Shown piece after piece: positions 43,401 to 50,302 of a stretch of DNA of 63,759 nt. The notes below the pieces were generated by a model that made no database searches, was not told where the DNA came from, and saw only the letters and a list, made by a program, of their open reading frames with translations. Position 1 is the first letter of the stretch; each line of letters starts with the position of its first letter. The stretch comes from JAENVT01 sp031412355 (GTDB taxonomy: Bacteria > Actinomycetota > Acidimicrobiia > Acidimicrobiales > Ilumatobacteraceae): assembly GCA_031412355.1 (NCBI GenBank), contig JANOCR010000063.1, positions 1 to 63,759 of the forward strand. Reading direction: 5' to 3'. The position numbers and the translations under genes were made by a program.

Positions 43401-44104
43401 CTGCAGGCGCGACCAGCGCGACGTTCACGGCGACGACGACAGCGGTGGCGGCCTCGACGGCCGTGACGTTGACGGCGGCCTACAGCGGCGTCAGTCGCAC
43501 TGCCACGCTCACCGTCAACCCGCCGGCCAGTCTGACCGCGTTGGGTCTCGCGCCGTCGAGCCTGGTCGGGGGTGCTTCGTCGACGGGCACCGTCACGTTG
43601 TCGAGCGCCGCCCCGACCGGCGGCCTGGTCGTGACCCTGACCAGCTCCAACGCCGCAGCTGTCGTGCCGGCCAGCGTCACCGTTCCGGCAGCTGCGACGA
43701 CTGCGACCTTCACGACCACCACGAGCACCGTGACCGCGCAGACCGCGGTGACCATCACGGCGGCTGCCAGCGGCGTGAGCCGAACTGCCACACTCACGGT
43801 CAACCCGGCCTCCACCGGGACCCTGGTGGCCCCATCGCTCATCAGCCCATCCGATGATGCCCGCTTCAACGCGGGTCAGACAATAACCTTCGACTGGTCC
43901 GACGTCGCCGGCGCGGCGACGTACATCATCCAGATCGACGACCAGGACACCTTCCCATCGCCGATCGTCAGCCAGAGCGTCACGACCTCGACGTACTCCA
44001 CCAACACGCTCCCGACGACTCGAATGTGGTGGCGCGTACGAGCCGTCGACGCATCCGGCAACCCTGGGGCGTGGTCATCGAGCCGCAGGTTCGAACTGCG
44101 GTAG
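40427..44104 (+). CDS. Large secreted repeat protein (FN3-like and Ig-like modules)
   Basis: 1225 residues from ATG 40427. The signal peptide is clear (about 1-35, ending near VAVAAPPPAP). FN3-like modules of the type PTLxxPSNGAxxxxPVxFxW start near residues 38, 140, 243, 845 and 1135. Four Ig-like modules of about 95 residues, opening LTLSPSTVVGGSSSTGTVTL and carrying VxVPAGATSATFTVTT, start near 652, 750, 941 and 1035. No C-terminal sorting signal or membrane helix is visible, so it is probably free or bound non-covalently. Likely role: adhesin or structural surface protein. An ECF sigma factor gene follows. Confidence 0.78.
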   Translation: MKRSNRFFRKAAASMLVIIVALPAVDGFEGVAVAAPPPAPALVGPANGASVTIPFAISWAQVTGAGGYNWEISLTSDFTSVLERNLSLLVGGATTQDVISGLPNGTYFWRIQGVSPNLEPGAWSSPRSFTVTGAGPGVPGVAVLNPPLNATQFHSWENITFTWSAVPGAVSYILQESIDPTFPVDTRVRQVNIPGPTEVISFNPSIQGNFKARVIAVGPSGLMGTPSNVVDFSVLDSNPFPAAPTLTAPSNGASQQLPVTLSWTHVPNHQELGYQLQIATNSSFTSIEASIGVSENSKIVSALTPGAKFWRVRSQHGYIGSDPAYTAFSATGTFTVLATSLRMGAVIFPSTKFSGGEARGAVELTGNAPAGGATVTLTTDRPDLLPELPSSRVVPEGTSSIGVLIAPTGFPNSLRGMRVGFVTTPTTVTVTATYNGTSVSTTITIVPPKLNDTPLQLFPVKATGGADMLGIVDLEIGCFAGFCDGLAPPGGFVVNLSSSSPAAVVPATMTIPAGAGGDQFPIQTNPVSTDTTVTITAAAGGATANWYITLTPSPAPDSLTLDPIETDNGSRGIARIPLSSMRGHDQLLRLTSSNPAVAAVPEFATVPASTEAAIFFITTSTVTTRTVVTISVTGGGVTRSVDLVVHPSLPALTGFSVSPSSVPGGTSATGTVTLASAAPAGGVSVSLSSNLPGSASVPPTVTVPAGATSASFTVTTFPVDNTTVQLVATLGSTTLFAALGITQASSTTLSSLTLSPSTVVGGSSSTGTVTLSAAAPSGGAVVALSDNSASATVPASVTISAGATSRTFTVTTSTVSITTAVSVSGSYGGATRSATLTINPLAAPTLQSPSNGATGVAQPVAFNWTDVANAVDYEIQIDNTSTISAPFVANQTVNVSQASIGGLPAQQLWWRVRARNAAGVFGPFSSTRRFTPVATTTTPSLSTVAVSPTSVVGGASATGTVTLTAAAPTGGAVVALTSSNTVAAVPASVTVAAGATSATFTATTTAVAASTAVTLTAAYSGVSRTATLTVNPPASLTALGLAPSSLVGGASSTGTVTLSSAAPTGGLVVTLTSSNAAAVVPASVTVPAAATTATFTTTTSTVTAQTAVTITAAASGVSRTATLTVNPASTGTLVAPSLISPSDDARFNAGQTITFDWSDVAGAATYIIQIDDQDTFPSPIVSQSVTTSTYSTNTLPTTRMWWRVRAVDASGNPGAWSSSRRFELR

Positions 44105-44166
44105 CCCCATCGACCTCGTCTGATGCGCCGTGCAAGCCGCGTCGGGAGATATTCCTGGTTACGGTG

Positions 44167-44769
44167 ATGCCAGTGCCGGCCGATGATCCTGGTATGTCGT
44201 CAGCGCAATTCGATCCCTCGAAGTTTGCTGATGTGCTCGACGGAGCCCGCCGTGGGGACTCCCGCGCCGTCGAGCAGCTCTTTCGCGAGCTGCAGCCGCG
44301 TCTACTGCGATTCCTTCAGTCCCAGGAAAGCCGCGCCGCCGACGATCTCGCGGCAGAGGTTTGGCTGACGGTGGCCACCGGGATCTCGCGCTTCGAGGGC
44401 GATTGGTCGGACTTTCGGTCCTGGGTCTTCGCGATCGCCAGGAGACGGCTCGCCGATCTGCGCCGGACCGCCGTACGCCGGCGTACCGATGTCGTCGACG
44501 TCGACGCGTTTGCCCGGCACCAGGCCGGCGACGCTCCCGAGGACGAGGCGCTGGAAAATCTGTCCGGGCAGCAGGCAGCGGCGTTGATCACATCGGTGCT
44601 CAGCGGCGAGCAGGCCGACGTGTTGCTCCTGCGAGTGCTGGCCGATCTCGACGTCGAACAGGTCGCTTCGATCATGCAGCGCTCACCGAACTGGGTGCGG
44701 GTGACTCAACACCGGGCGGTGAGGAGGTTGGCCAAACGCCTCGGACCGAAAGTCGTGGTAATGCGATGA
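44167..44769 (+). CDS. ECF-type RNA polymerase sigma factor
   Basis: 200 residues from ATG 44167; ATG 44194 is equally possible. Region 2 has VEQLFRELQPRLLRFLQ and DLAAEVWLTVATGISRFEGDWSDFRSWVFAIARRRLAD with the DLxxEvw and SWxfaIARrr motifs. Region 4 has SGEQADVLLLRVLADLDVEQVASIMQRSPNWVRVTQHRAVRRL. It directs RNA polymerase to a specific promoter set. The ATGA overlap with the next gene, a single-span protein, suggests a sigma/anti-sigma pair. Confidence 0.88.
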   Translation: MPVPADDPGMSSAQFDPSKFADVLDGARRGDSRAVEQLFRELQPRLLRFLQSQESRAADDLAAEVWLTVATGISRFEGDWSDFRSWVFAIARRRLADLRRTAVRRRTDVVDVDAFARHQAGDAPEDEALENLSGQQAAALITSVLSGEQADVLLLRVLADLDVEQVASIMQRSPNWVRVTQHRAVRRLAKRLGPKVVVMR

Positions 44770-45725
44770 GTGGTTGGGACGATCTGTATGACGTGACTCC
44801 GCACATCTCGAGCGACGACGCCGAACGCCTGCTGGCAGGCGCGTCCGGACTCGACATGCCTGACGGGCTCGCCGATCTCACTGCGGTGCTCGGTGCACTT
44901 CGCGGGCCGGCCGAGCCCGCCGAGCTGGCCGGACTGCCGATCGCGCTTGCTTCGTTCGGCACCGCGGTTGGCACAACGTATTCCGATCCCTCGACTGCAA
45001 GGACACGCCCGATGCTCCGCAAGCTCCTCAGCGGCAAGGCAATCGCCACGATAGGGATGGTCACGCTGGTCTCGGCCGGCGCGGCTGCGGCCTCCGGCGG
45101 CGTACTTACGCCATTCTCGTCGTCCAAGCCAAGTGCCGCGACATCGACGGAAGTCGACGACGACAACGAGCAGTCCGACGACACCGTCGCCGTCAACACG
45201 ACGCCCACCACCGACGAGATCACCGAGGCTGCAACGCTGTCCGCTGCCGAAGCCGAAGCCGACGACGCCACCGATGGCACCGACGGTCAGGGGCCGGATG
45301 TCAACGGTCCGGCGAAGTTCGGGTTGTGCACCGCGTACCACGCTCGAACCAAGCACGACACGACCACGACCACTGAAGCCGCCCCCGTCGTTGCAGAGCC
45401 GGTCTCCGAGGACGATGACGGCGACCTGCCCGTGCCGTTCCAGGCGTTGACCGACGCTGCCGAAGCCGCCGGGATGACCGTTACCGAGTTCTGTGTTGAT
45501 GCTGTGCCCGGTGGATCGGACGACGCCCCAGGCAAATCAGGCGACAACCCGTCGGCTACAGCCCCCGGCCAGTCCGACGACAACCCATCAGCCACAGCCC
45601 CCGGCCAGTCCGACGACAACCCATCAGCCACGGCTCCAGGCAAGTCGGAGAACCCCAGTGGGGATCGCAGCAAGCCGGAGAACCCCGGTGGGGATCGCGG
45701 CAAGCCGGAGACCACGCAGCCATGA
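44766..45725 (+). CDS. Putative anti-sigma-type single-span protein with repeat tail
   Basis: 319 residues. A cytosolic N-terminal region (about 1-80) includes DAERLLAGASGLDMPDGLADLTAVLGALRGP, then one membrane helix (about 90-115, AIATIGMVTLVSAGAAAASGG), then an acidic Thr-rich external part and a C-terminal tail of repeats (three 12-residue units with the core DNPSATAPGQSD, two 10-residue units ending GDRxKPE). A zinc-binding anti-sigma motif (HxxxCxxC) is not seen. Gene order and the 4-base overlap with the sigma gene support an anti-sigma role; the sequence itself does not prove it. Confidence 0.65.
   Translation: MSGWDDLYDVTPHISSDDAERLLAGASGLDMPDGLADLTAVLGALRGPAEPAELAGLPIALASFGTAVGTTYSDPSTARTRPMLRKLLSGKAIATIGMVTLVSAGAAAASGGVLTPFSSSKPSAATSTEVDDDNEQSDDTVAVNTTPTTDEITEAATLSAAEAEADDATDGTDGQGPDVNGPAKFGLCTAYHARTKHDTTTTTEAAPVVAEPVSEDDDGDLPVPFQALTDAAEAAGMTVTEFCVDAVPGGSDDAPGKSGDNPSATAPGQSDDNPSATAPGQSDDNPSATAPGKSENPSGDRSKPENPGGDRGKPETTQP
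45543..45710 (+). repeat. In-frame tandem repeats (3 x 36 bp, then 2 x 30 bp)
   Basis: Units of 36 bases at 45543-45578, 45579-45614 and 45615-45650, the last one diverged, are followed by 30-base units at 45651-45680 and 45681-45710. All lie inside the 3' end of the putative anti-sigma gene and keep its reading frame, giving a variable-length external tail. Confidence 0.85.
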
Positions 45726-45805
45726 TCGGGCTCTCAGCTCGCACCACCGCCGATGCACCTGCCCAGGGCGAACCAGCCGATCGTCCCCCGCCGCGTACCT
45801 CACCA

Positions 45806-46114
45806 TCAGCAGACGAGACGCTGAACAAGGTGCTCGTACGCGCCGATTCGACACTGCTGCTCTGGCTGTTCAGATAGTCGAACGCCCAGCACGCTCGTCA
45901 ATCGAAAGTCGCAGCTGAGCTGGCCGTGCGGATAGTCGCGCCGGTCGAGCGACCACTGCGGCGGGTCGAACGGAAACTCCAGCCACTGCGAGCCGTCGAC
46001 GCCCGCTGTGCCGGCCGTGAGGTGCATGTTGGCCAGCAAGCCGCCACGATCGGTCGCCGACCGGGCAACGGGTTGGCACAGCTCGGATTCGATGCCATAA
46101 CCGGAACAACTGTA
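45806..46114 (-). pseudogene. Possible remnant of a mandelate racemase/enolase-superfamily gene (C-terminal part)
   Basis: The minus frame is open without a plausible start from 46114 to a stop at 45806. It reads GGLLANMHLTAGTAGVDG, then WLEFPFDPPQWSLDRRDY, which resembles the C-terminal end of mandelate racemase-type proteins (xLEFPYDPPxWxxERRD). The upstream catalytic domain is missing: the next codons upstream meet a stop, and the MttB gene begins at 46147 on the other strand. It fills most of the 421-base gap between the anti-sigma gene and mttB; I see nothing else in that gap. Identification by memory of the motif only. Confidence 0.35.
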
Positions 46115-46146
46115 CTAGGAATGGTTGGCCTGGCTAGTCTCGGCGG

Positions 46147-47688
46147 GTGACCAACGGCACGGGCAATCGTCGACGTGGGCGTGACACCAGCCCGCGCAGC
46201 ACGCTGCCGCTGCAACGTCCGTGGAAGCAACCTCGCATGCGACTCAACCACACCGAAGTGGTGTCGGCCGACGAGTTGGAATCGATCCACGAGGCATCAC
46301 TGACGATCCTCGAACGGATCGGCATGGACATCTGGGATGGCGAGGCGCGCAGCATGCTGGGCGAGGCCGGCGCCGACGTCGACGAGGCCGCCCAGCACGT
46401 CCGCTTCCCCAAGGAGATGGTCGTCGAACGGATCGCCACGGCTCCGGCGGAGTTCACTTTGCACAGTTGGAACCCGGAGAAGAACCTGCACATCGGCGGC
46501 AACTGGATGGCCAACGGCACCGTGGCCAGCGCACCCAACATCGTCGGCCTCGATGGTGTGCGCCGTACCGGCGACCATGCCGGGTTCTCCGATCTGCTGA
46601 AGCTGGGTCAGATGCTCAACTCGATCCATTTCGTCGCCGGCTACCCGGTCGAGCCGGTCGACATCCATGCCTCGGTGCGGCACCTTCACGCCGCGTTCGA
46701 CGTGTTGACGCTGACCGACAAGCAGATCCACTGCTACAGCCTCGGCCGTCAGAAGAACCGCGACTGCATCGAGATGGTGCGGATCGCACGCGGCATCGAC
46801 GACGCAACGCTCGATCGCGAACCGTCGATCTTCACCGTGATCAACTCCAACTCGCCACTGCGCCTCGACACCCCGATGCTGCACGGGATCATCGAGATGG
46901 CGTCGCGCAATCAGCCCGTCGTGATGACTCCGTTCACGCTCGCCGGGGCCATGGCTCCGATCACCTTGGCCGGCGCGTTGGCCCAACAGAACGCCGAGGC
47001 GCTGGCGGGTATAGCGCTGTGCCAGATCGTGCGACCCGGATCCCCCGTGGTCTATGGCGGGTTCACCTCAAACGTCGACATGCAATCGGGCGCTCCGGCT
47101 TTCGGCACCCCCGAGTACGTGCGCACCGCGATGGTCGGCGGGCAGTTGGCCCGCCGGTACAAGGTGCCGTATCGCAGCAGCAACGTGTGCGCGGCCAACG
47201 CTGTCGATGCGCAGGCCGCCTACGAAAGCGTGTTTGCGCTGTGGGGCTGCGTGATGGGTGGCGTCAACATGATGATGCACGGTGCCGGCTGGATGGAGGG
47301 CGGCTTGCACGCCAGCATGGCCAAGATGGTGCTCGACGCCGACCTGTTGCACATGGTCTCGTCGATGATGGACCCCATCGTCGTCGACGACGACACCCTT
47401 GCCATCGACGCAATCGAAGAGGTCGGCCCCGGCGGGCACTTCTTCGGAGTGGGTCACACGCAGGAGCGCTATCGAACCGCGTTCTACAAACCGATGGTCA
47501 GCGACTGGCGCAACTTCGAGAGCTGGGACGAGGCGGGCAGACCCGAAGCCGCCGGCAAAGCCCACGATCTCGCGGCGGCATTCCTGGCCGCGTACGAACA
47601 ACCCCCAATGGACGCGGCGCGCCTCGAGGAACTGGAAGCCTTCGTCGCCCGCAGGGTCGCCGACGGCGGCGTCGCCACCGACTTCTAA
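46147..47688 (+). CDS. Second MttB-family methyltransferase without pyrrolysine
   Basis: 513 residues from GTG 46147 (ATG 46237 is an alternative). MttB-superfamily signatures are TPFTLAGAMAPITLAGALAQ and YGGFTSNVDMQSGAPAFGTPE. No in-frame TAG occurs. The paralogue at 35960 has the same core but a different N-terminus. The gene lies 23 bases before a dimethylglycine/sarcosine dehydrogenase-type gene, which favours glycine betaine, giving dimethylglycine, as substrate. It has no corrinoid protein of its own here and would need to share the one at 31280 or use one elsewhere. Confidence 0.88.
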   Translation: MTNGTGNRRRGRDTSPRSTLPLQRPWKQPRMRLNHTEVVSADELESIHEASLTILERIGMDIWDGEARSMLGEAGADVDEAAQHVRFPKEMVVERIATAPAEFTLHSWNPEKNLHIGGNWMANGTVASAPNIVGLDGVRRTGDHAGFSDLLKLGQMLNSIHFVAGYPVEPVDIHASVRHLHAAFDVLTLTDKQIHCYSLGRQKNRDCIEMVRIARGIDDATLDREPSIFTVINSNSPLRLDTPMLHGIIEMASRNQPVVMTPFTLAGAMAPITLAGALAQQNAEALAGIALCQIVRPGSPVVYGGFTSNVDMQSGAPAFGTPEYVRTAMVGGQLARRYKVPYRSSNVCAANAVDAQAAYESVFALWGCVMGGVNMMMHGAGWMEGGLHASMAKMVLDADLLHMVSSMMDPIVVDDDTLAIDAIEEVGPGGHFFGVGHTQERYRTAFYKPMVSDWRNFESWDEAGRPEAAGKAHDLAAAFLAAYEQPPMDAARLEELEAFVARRVADGGVATDF

Positions 47689-47711
47689 CGCACCGACTTC
47701 AGGAGCACGAG

Positions 47712-50156
47712 ATGAAAGCGTCAGCACAAGTGGTGGTCGTGGGAGGTGGTGTCGTCGGCGCCAGCGTGCTGTACCACCTGACGAAAGCCGGGTGGACCGA
47801 CGTGGTGCTGTTGGAGCGCAAACAGCTGACCGCGGGATCAACCTGGCACGCCGCTGGCGGCATGCACACGCTGAACGGCGACCCGAACGTCGCCCGTCTG
47901 CAGCAGTACACGGTGAACCTTTACCGCGAGATCGAGGCGGAGTCCGGGCAGCAGTGCAGCATCCACCTGCCCGGAGGGCTGATGCTGGCCGATACTCCCG
48001 AGCGGCTGGATTGGTTGCGCATGGCACAGGCCCGCGGGCGTTACCTGGGCATGCACATGGACATCATCTCGATCGCCGAGGCCAAGAAGCTGAACCCGTT
48101 GTTGGAGGAGAAGTACTTCGTCGGCGCCCTGTTCGACCCCGACGAAGGCAGCGTCGACCCATACGGGGTCACGCACGCCTACGCGATCTGTGCCCGCAAC
48201 CGCGGCGCCGAGGTGTACACCGACACCTGGGTCACCGGCCTGCAGCAACGACCCGACGGCACGTGGGATGTCGTCACCGATCGAGACCACACCATCCACG
48301 CCGAGCACGTTGTCAACGCCGGCGGGTTGTGGGCTCGCGAAGTCGGGCGCATGGTCGGCCTGGAGCTTCCGGTGCTGGCGATGGAGCATCACTACCTGAT
48401 GACCGAGCCGATGCCGGAGGTGATCGCCTACAACGAAGAGAACGGCCGGGAGCTGCCACACATGATCGACTTCGCCGGCGAGATCTACGCGCGGCAAGAA
48501 GGGCAGAGCATCCTGCTGGGCACCTACGAGCAGGACAACCGCCCCTGGTCGCCCAACGAGACACCGTGGGATTTCGTGTTCCAATTGCTGCCGCACGACC
48601 TCGACCGCATCGCCCCCGAGTTGGAACGCGGGTTCGCCCATTTCCCCGCGGTCGGCCGTGCTGGCATCAAGAAGTTCGTCAACGGTCCGTTCACCTTCAG
48701 CCCCGACGGCAACCCGCTGGTGGGGCCGATCAAGGCGATGCGCGGCATGTGGGTAGCTTGCGCCGTGATGGCGGGCCTGTCGCAAGGCGGCGGTGTCGGC
48801 TTGTCGCTGGCGAACTGGATGGTCAACGGCGATCCGCAGGACGACATCTGGGGAATGGACGTTGCTCGCTACGGCGATTGGGCAACGCTCGCGTACACCA
48901 ACGCCAAAGTTCGCGAGAACTACTCGCGCCGCTTTCGCATCACATTCCCCAACGAAGAACTGCCCGCCGGGCGACCGCTGCACACCACACCGATCTACGA
49001 CCGGCTCACCTCGCACAACGCAGTGTGGGGAGCCGGCTTCGGCCTGGAGCATCCGTTGTGGTTCCAAGAACCTGGCAAGCCACCGATCGAGGACGTCACC
49101 TTCCATCGCTCCAATGCCTTCGCGCTGGTTGCCGAAGAATCACGTGCGGTTCGTGAGCGGGTCGGGCTCTCCGAGGCATCGAACTTCGCCAAGTACAAGG
49201 TCAGCGGAGCAGGTGCGGCGCAGTGGTTGCAAGGTTTGTTGACCAACGCATTGCCGAAGGTCGGCCGCACCAACCTGACCGCGATGCTCAACCCACAAGG
49301 TCGGATCGTTGGAGAGTTCTCAGTCTCGCGTGTGGGGCCGGATGAGTTCTTCTTGTTCGGCTCGCAAGCCGCCGAAGTGCATCATCCCCGATGGTTCATC
49401 GATCACTTGCCCCAGGGGAGCCCGATCCGCTTCGAGGTCCTGGCGTTGTCGATGGTCGGACTGACAGTTGCCGGGCCGCTTTCGCGCGACGTGCTCCAGA
49501 AGGTGACCAACACCTCGTTGGCGTCGGCCGACTTCCCGTTCATGTCGTTCCGCAGGGTAGATATCGGCATGGCCAAGGTGTGGCTGTCGCGCATGACGTA
49601 CACCGGCGACCTCGGATACGAGATCTGGATGCAACCCGAAGACCAGCGTTACCTGTTCGACCTGTTGTGGGAGGCCGGCCGCGAGTTCGACATGCGCCTG
49701 TTCGGCTTCCGGGCCCTCATCACCATGCGGCTGGAGAAGAACTTCGGCACGTGGTACCGCGAGTACCGCCCGATCTACACCCCGCTCGAGGCGGGCATGG
49801 ACCGCGTGCTGAAGTTCGATCACGACTTCATCGGGCGCGCCGCGGTCGAAGAAGAGACGGCCGACGGGGGGCCGAAGCGCAAGCTGACGATGTTCGTCGT
49901 CGATCCCGATCCAGACTCCCCTGCCGATGTGATCGGCGACGAGCCGATCTGGCACGGAGAGAACGTCGTGGGCTGGATCACCAGCGGCGGCTATGCCCAC
50001 TACTGCGGGTTGTCGCTTGCCTGGGGCTACATCCCGACCGAACTCGCCGAACCCGGCACCACCGGCTTCGAGATCGAGATCATCGGCAATCGCCGCCCCG
50101 CCCGGCTGCAACTCGAGCCCGCGCTGGACCCTGCTGGCACCCGAATGCGCGCCTGA
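47712..50156 (+). CDS. Dimethylglycine/sarcosine dehydrogenase-type flavoprotein with GcvT domain
   Basis: 814 residues from ATG 47712 (AGGAG 9 bases upstream). The N-terminal FAD domain has VVVVGGGVVGASVLYHLT and LTAGSTWHAAGG, whose His46 matches the covalent FAD histidine of dimethylglycine dehydrogenase. A central DAO-like region follows, then a C-terminal folate-binding GcvT-like domain (about 440-814; GDLGYEIW, CGLSLAWGYIP). Enzymes of this type oxidise N-methyl groups and transfer the carbon to tetrahydrofolate as methylene-THF. With the upstream MttB it would continue betaine breakdown to sarcosine or glycine. Confidence 0.88.
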   Translation: MKASAQVVVVGGGVVGASVLYHLTKAGWTDVVLLERKQLTAGSTWHAAGGMHTLNGDPNVARLQQYTVNLYREIEAESGQQCSIHLPGGLMLADTPERLDWLRMAQARGRYLGMHMDIISIAEAKKLNPLLEEKYFVGALFDPDEGSVDPYGVTHAYAICARNRGAEVYTDTWVTGLQQRPDGTWDVVTDRDHTIHAEHVVNAGGLWAREVGRMVGLELPVLAMEHHYLMTEPMPEVIAYNEENGRELPHMIDFAGEIYARQEGQSILLGTYEQDNRPWSPNETPWDFVFQLLPHDLDRIAPELERGFAHFPAVGRAGIKKFVNGPFTFSPDGNPLVGPIKAMRGMWVACAVMAGLSQGGGVGLSLANWMVNGDPQDDIWGMDVARYGDWATLAYTNAKVRENYSRRFRITFPNEELPAGRPLHTTPIYDRLTSHNAVWGAGFGLEHPLWFQEPGKPPIEDVTFHRSNAFALVAEESRAVRERVGLSEASNFAKYKVSGAGAAQWLQGLLTNALPKVGRTNLTAMLNPQGRIVGEFSVSRVGPDEFFLFGSQAAEVHHPRWFIDHLPQGSPIRFEVLALSMVGLTVAGPLSRDVLQKVTNTSLASADFPFMSFRRVDIGMAKVWLSRMTYTGDLGYEIWMQPEDQRYLFDLLWEAGREFDMRLFGFRALITMRLEKNFGTWYREYRPIYTPLEAGMDRVLKFDHDFIGRAAVEEETADGGPKRKLTMFVVDPDPDSPADVIGDEPIWHGENVVGWITSGGYAHYCGLSLAWGYIPTELAEPGTTGFEIEIIGNRRPARLQLEPALDPAGTRMRA

Positions 50157-50200
50157 CATCGTCAGCGCGGGCTGTATCGCTGCAGCGTTTGATGACTCCG

Positions 50201-50215
50201 GCCCCGTTACGGGGC
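50201..50215. terminator. Short GC-rich hairpin after the dehydrogenase gene
   Basis: GCCCCG-TTA-CGGGGC forms a 6-base stem with a 3-base loop, 45 bases after the stop. There is no T run, so intrinsic termination is only a possibility. Confidence 0.35.
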
Positions 50216-50302
50216 GCCAGTCGTCAGACGCAACGACACGGCGGCGATGTTCGAAATCCGAGCTAGGGTCGGATCGGGCTGTGTAGAGGGACAGGAGATT
50301 CA

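Noticed and set aside
35960..47688. Pyrrolysine-containing MttB
   Set aside because: Both MttB frames run full length without an in-frame TAG codon, and no pyl genes are in the window.
46221..47711. Extension of the dehydrogenase frame upstream into the MttB2 gene
   Set aside because: The Arg-rich translation is the +3 shadow of MttB2; ATG 47712 with AGGAG upstream is followed directly by the FAD motif.
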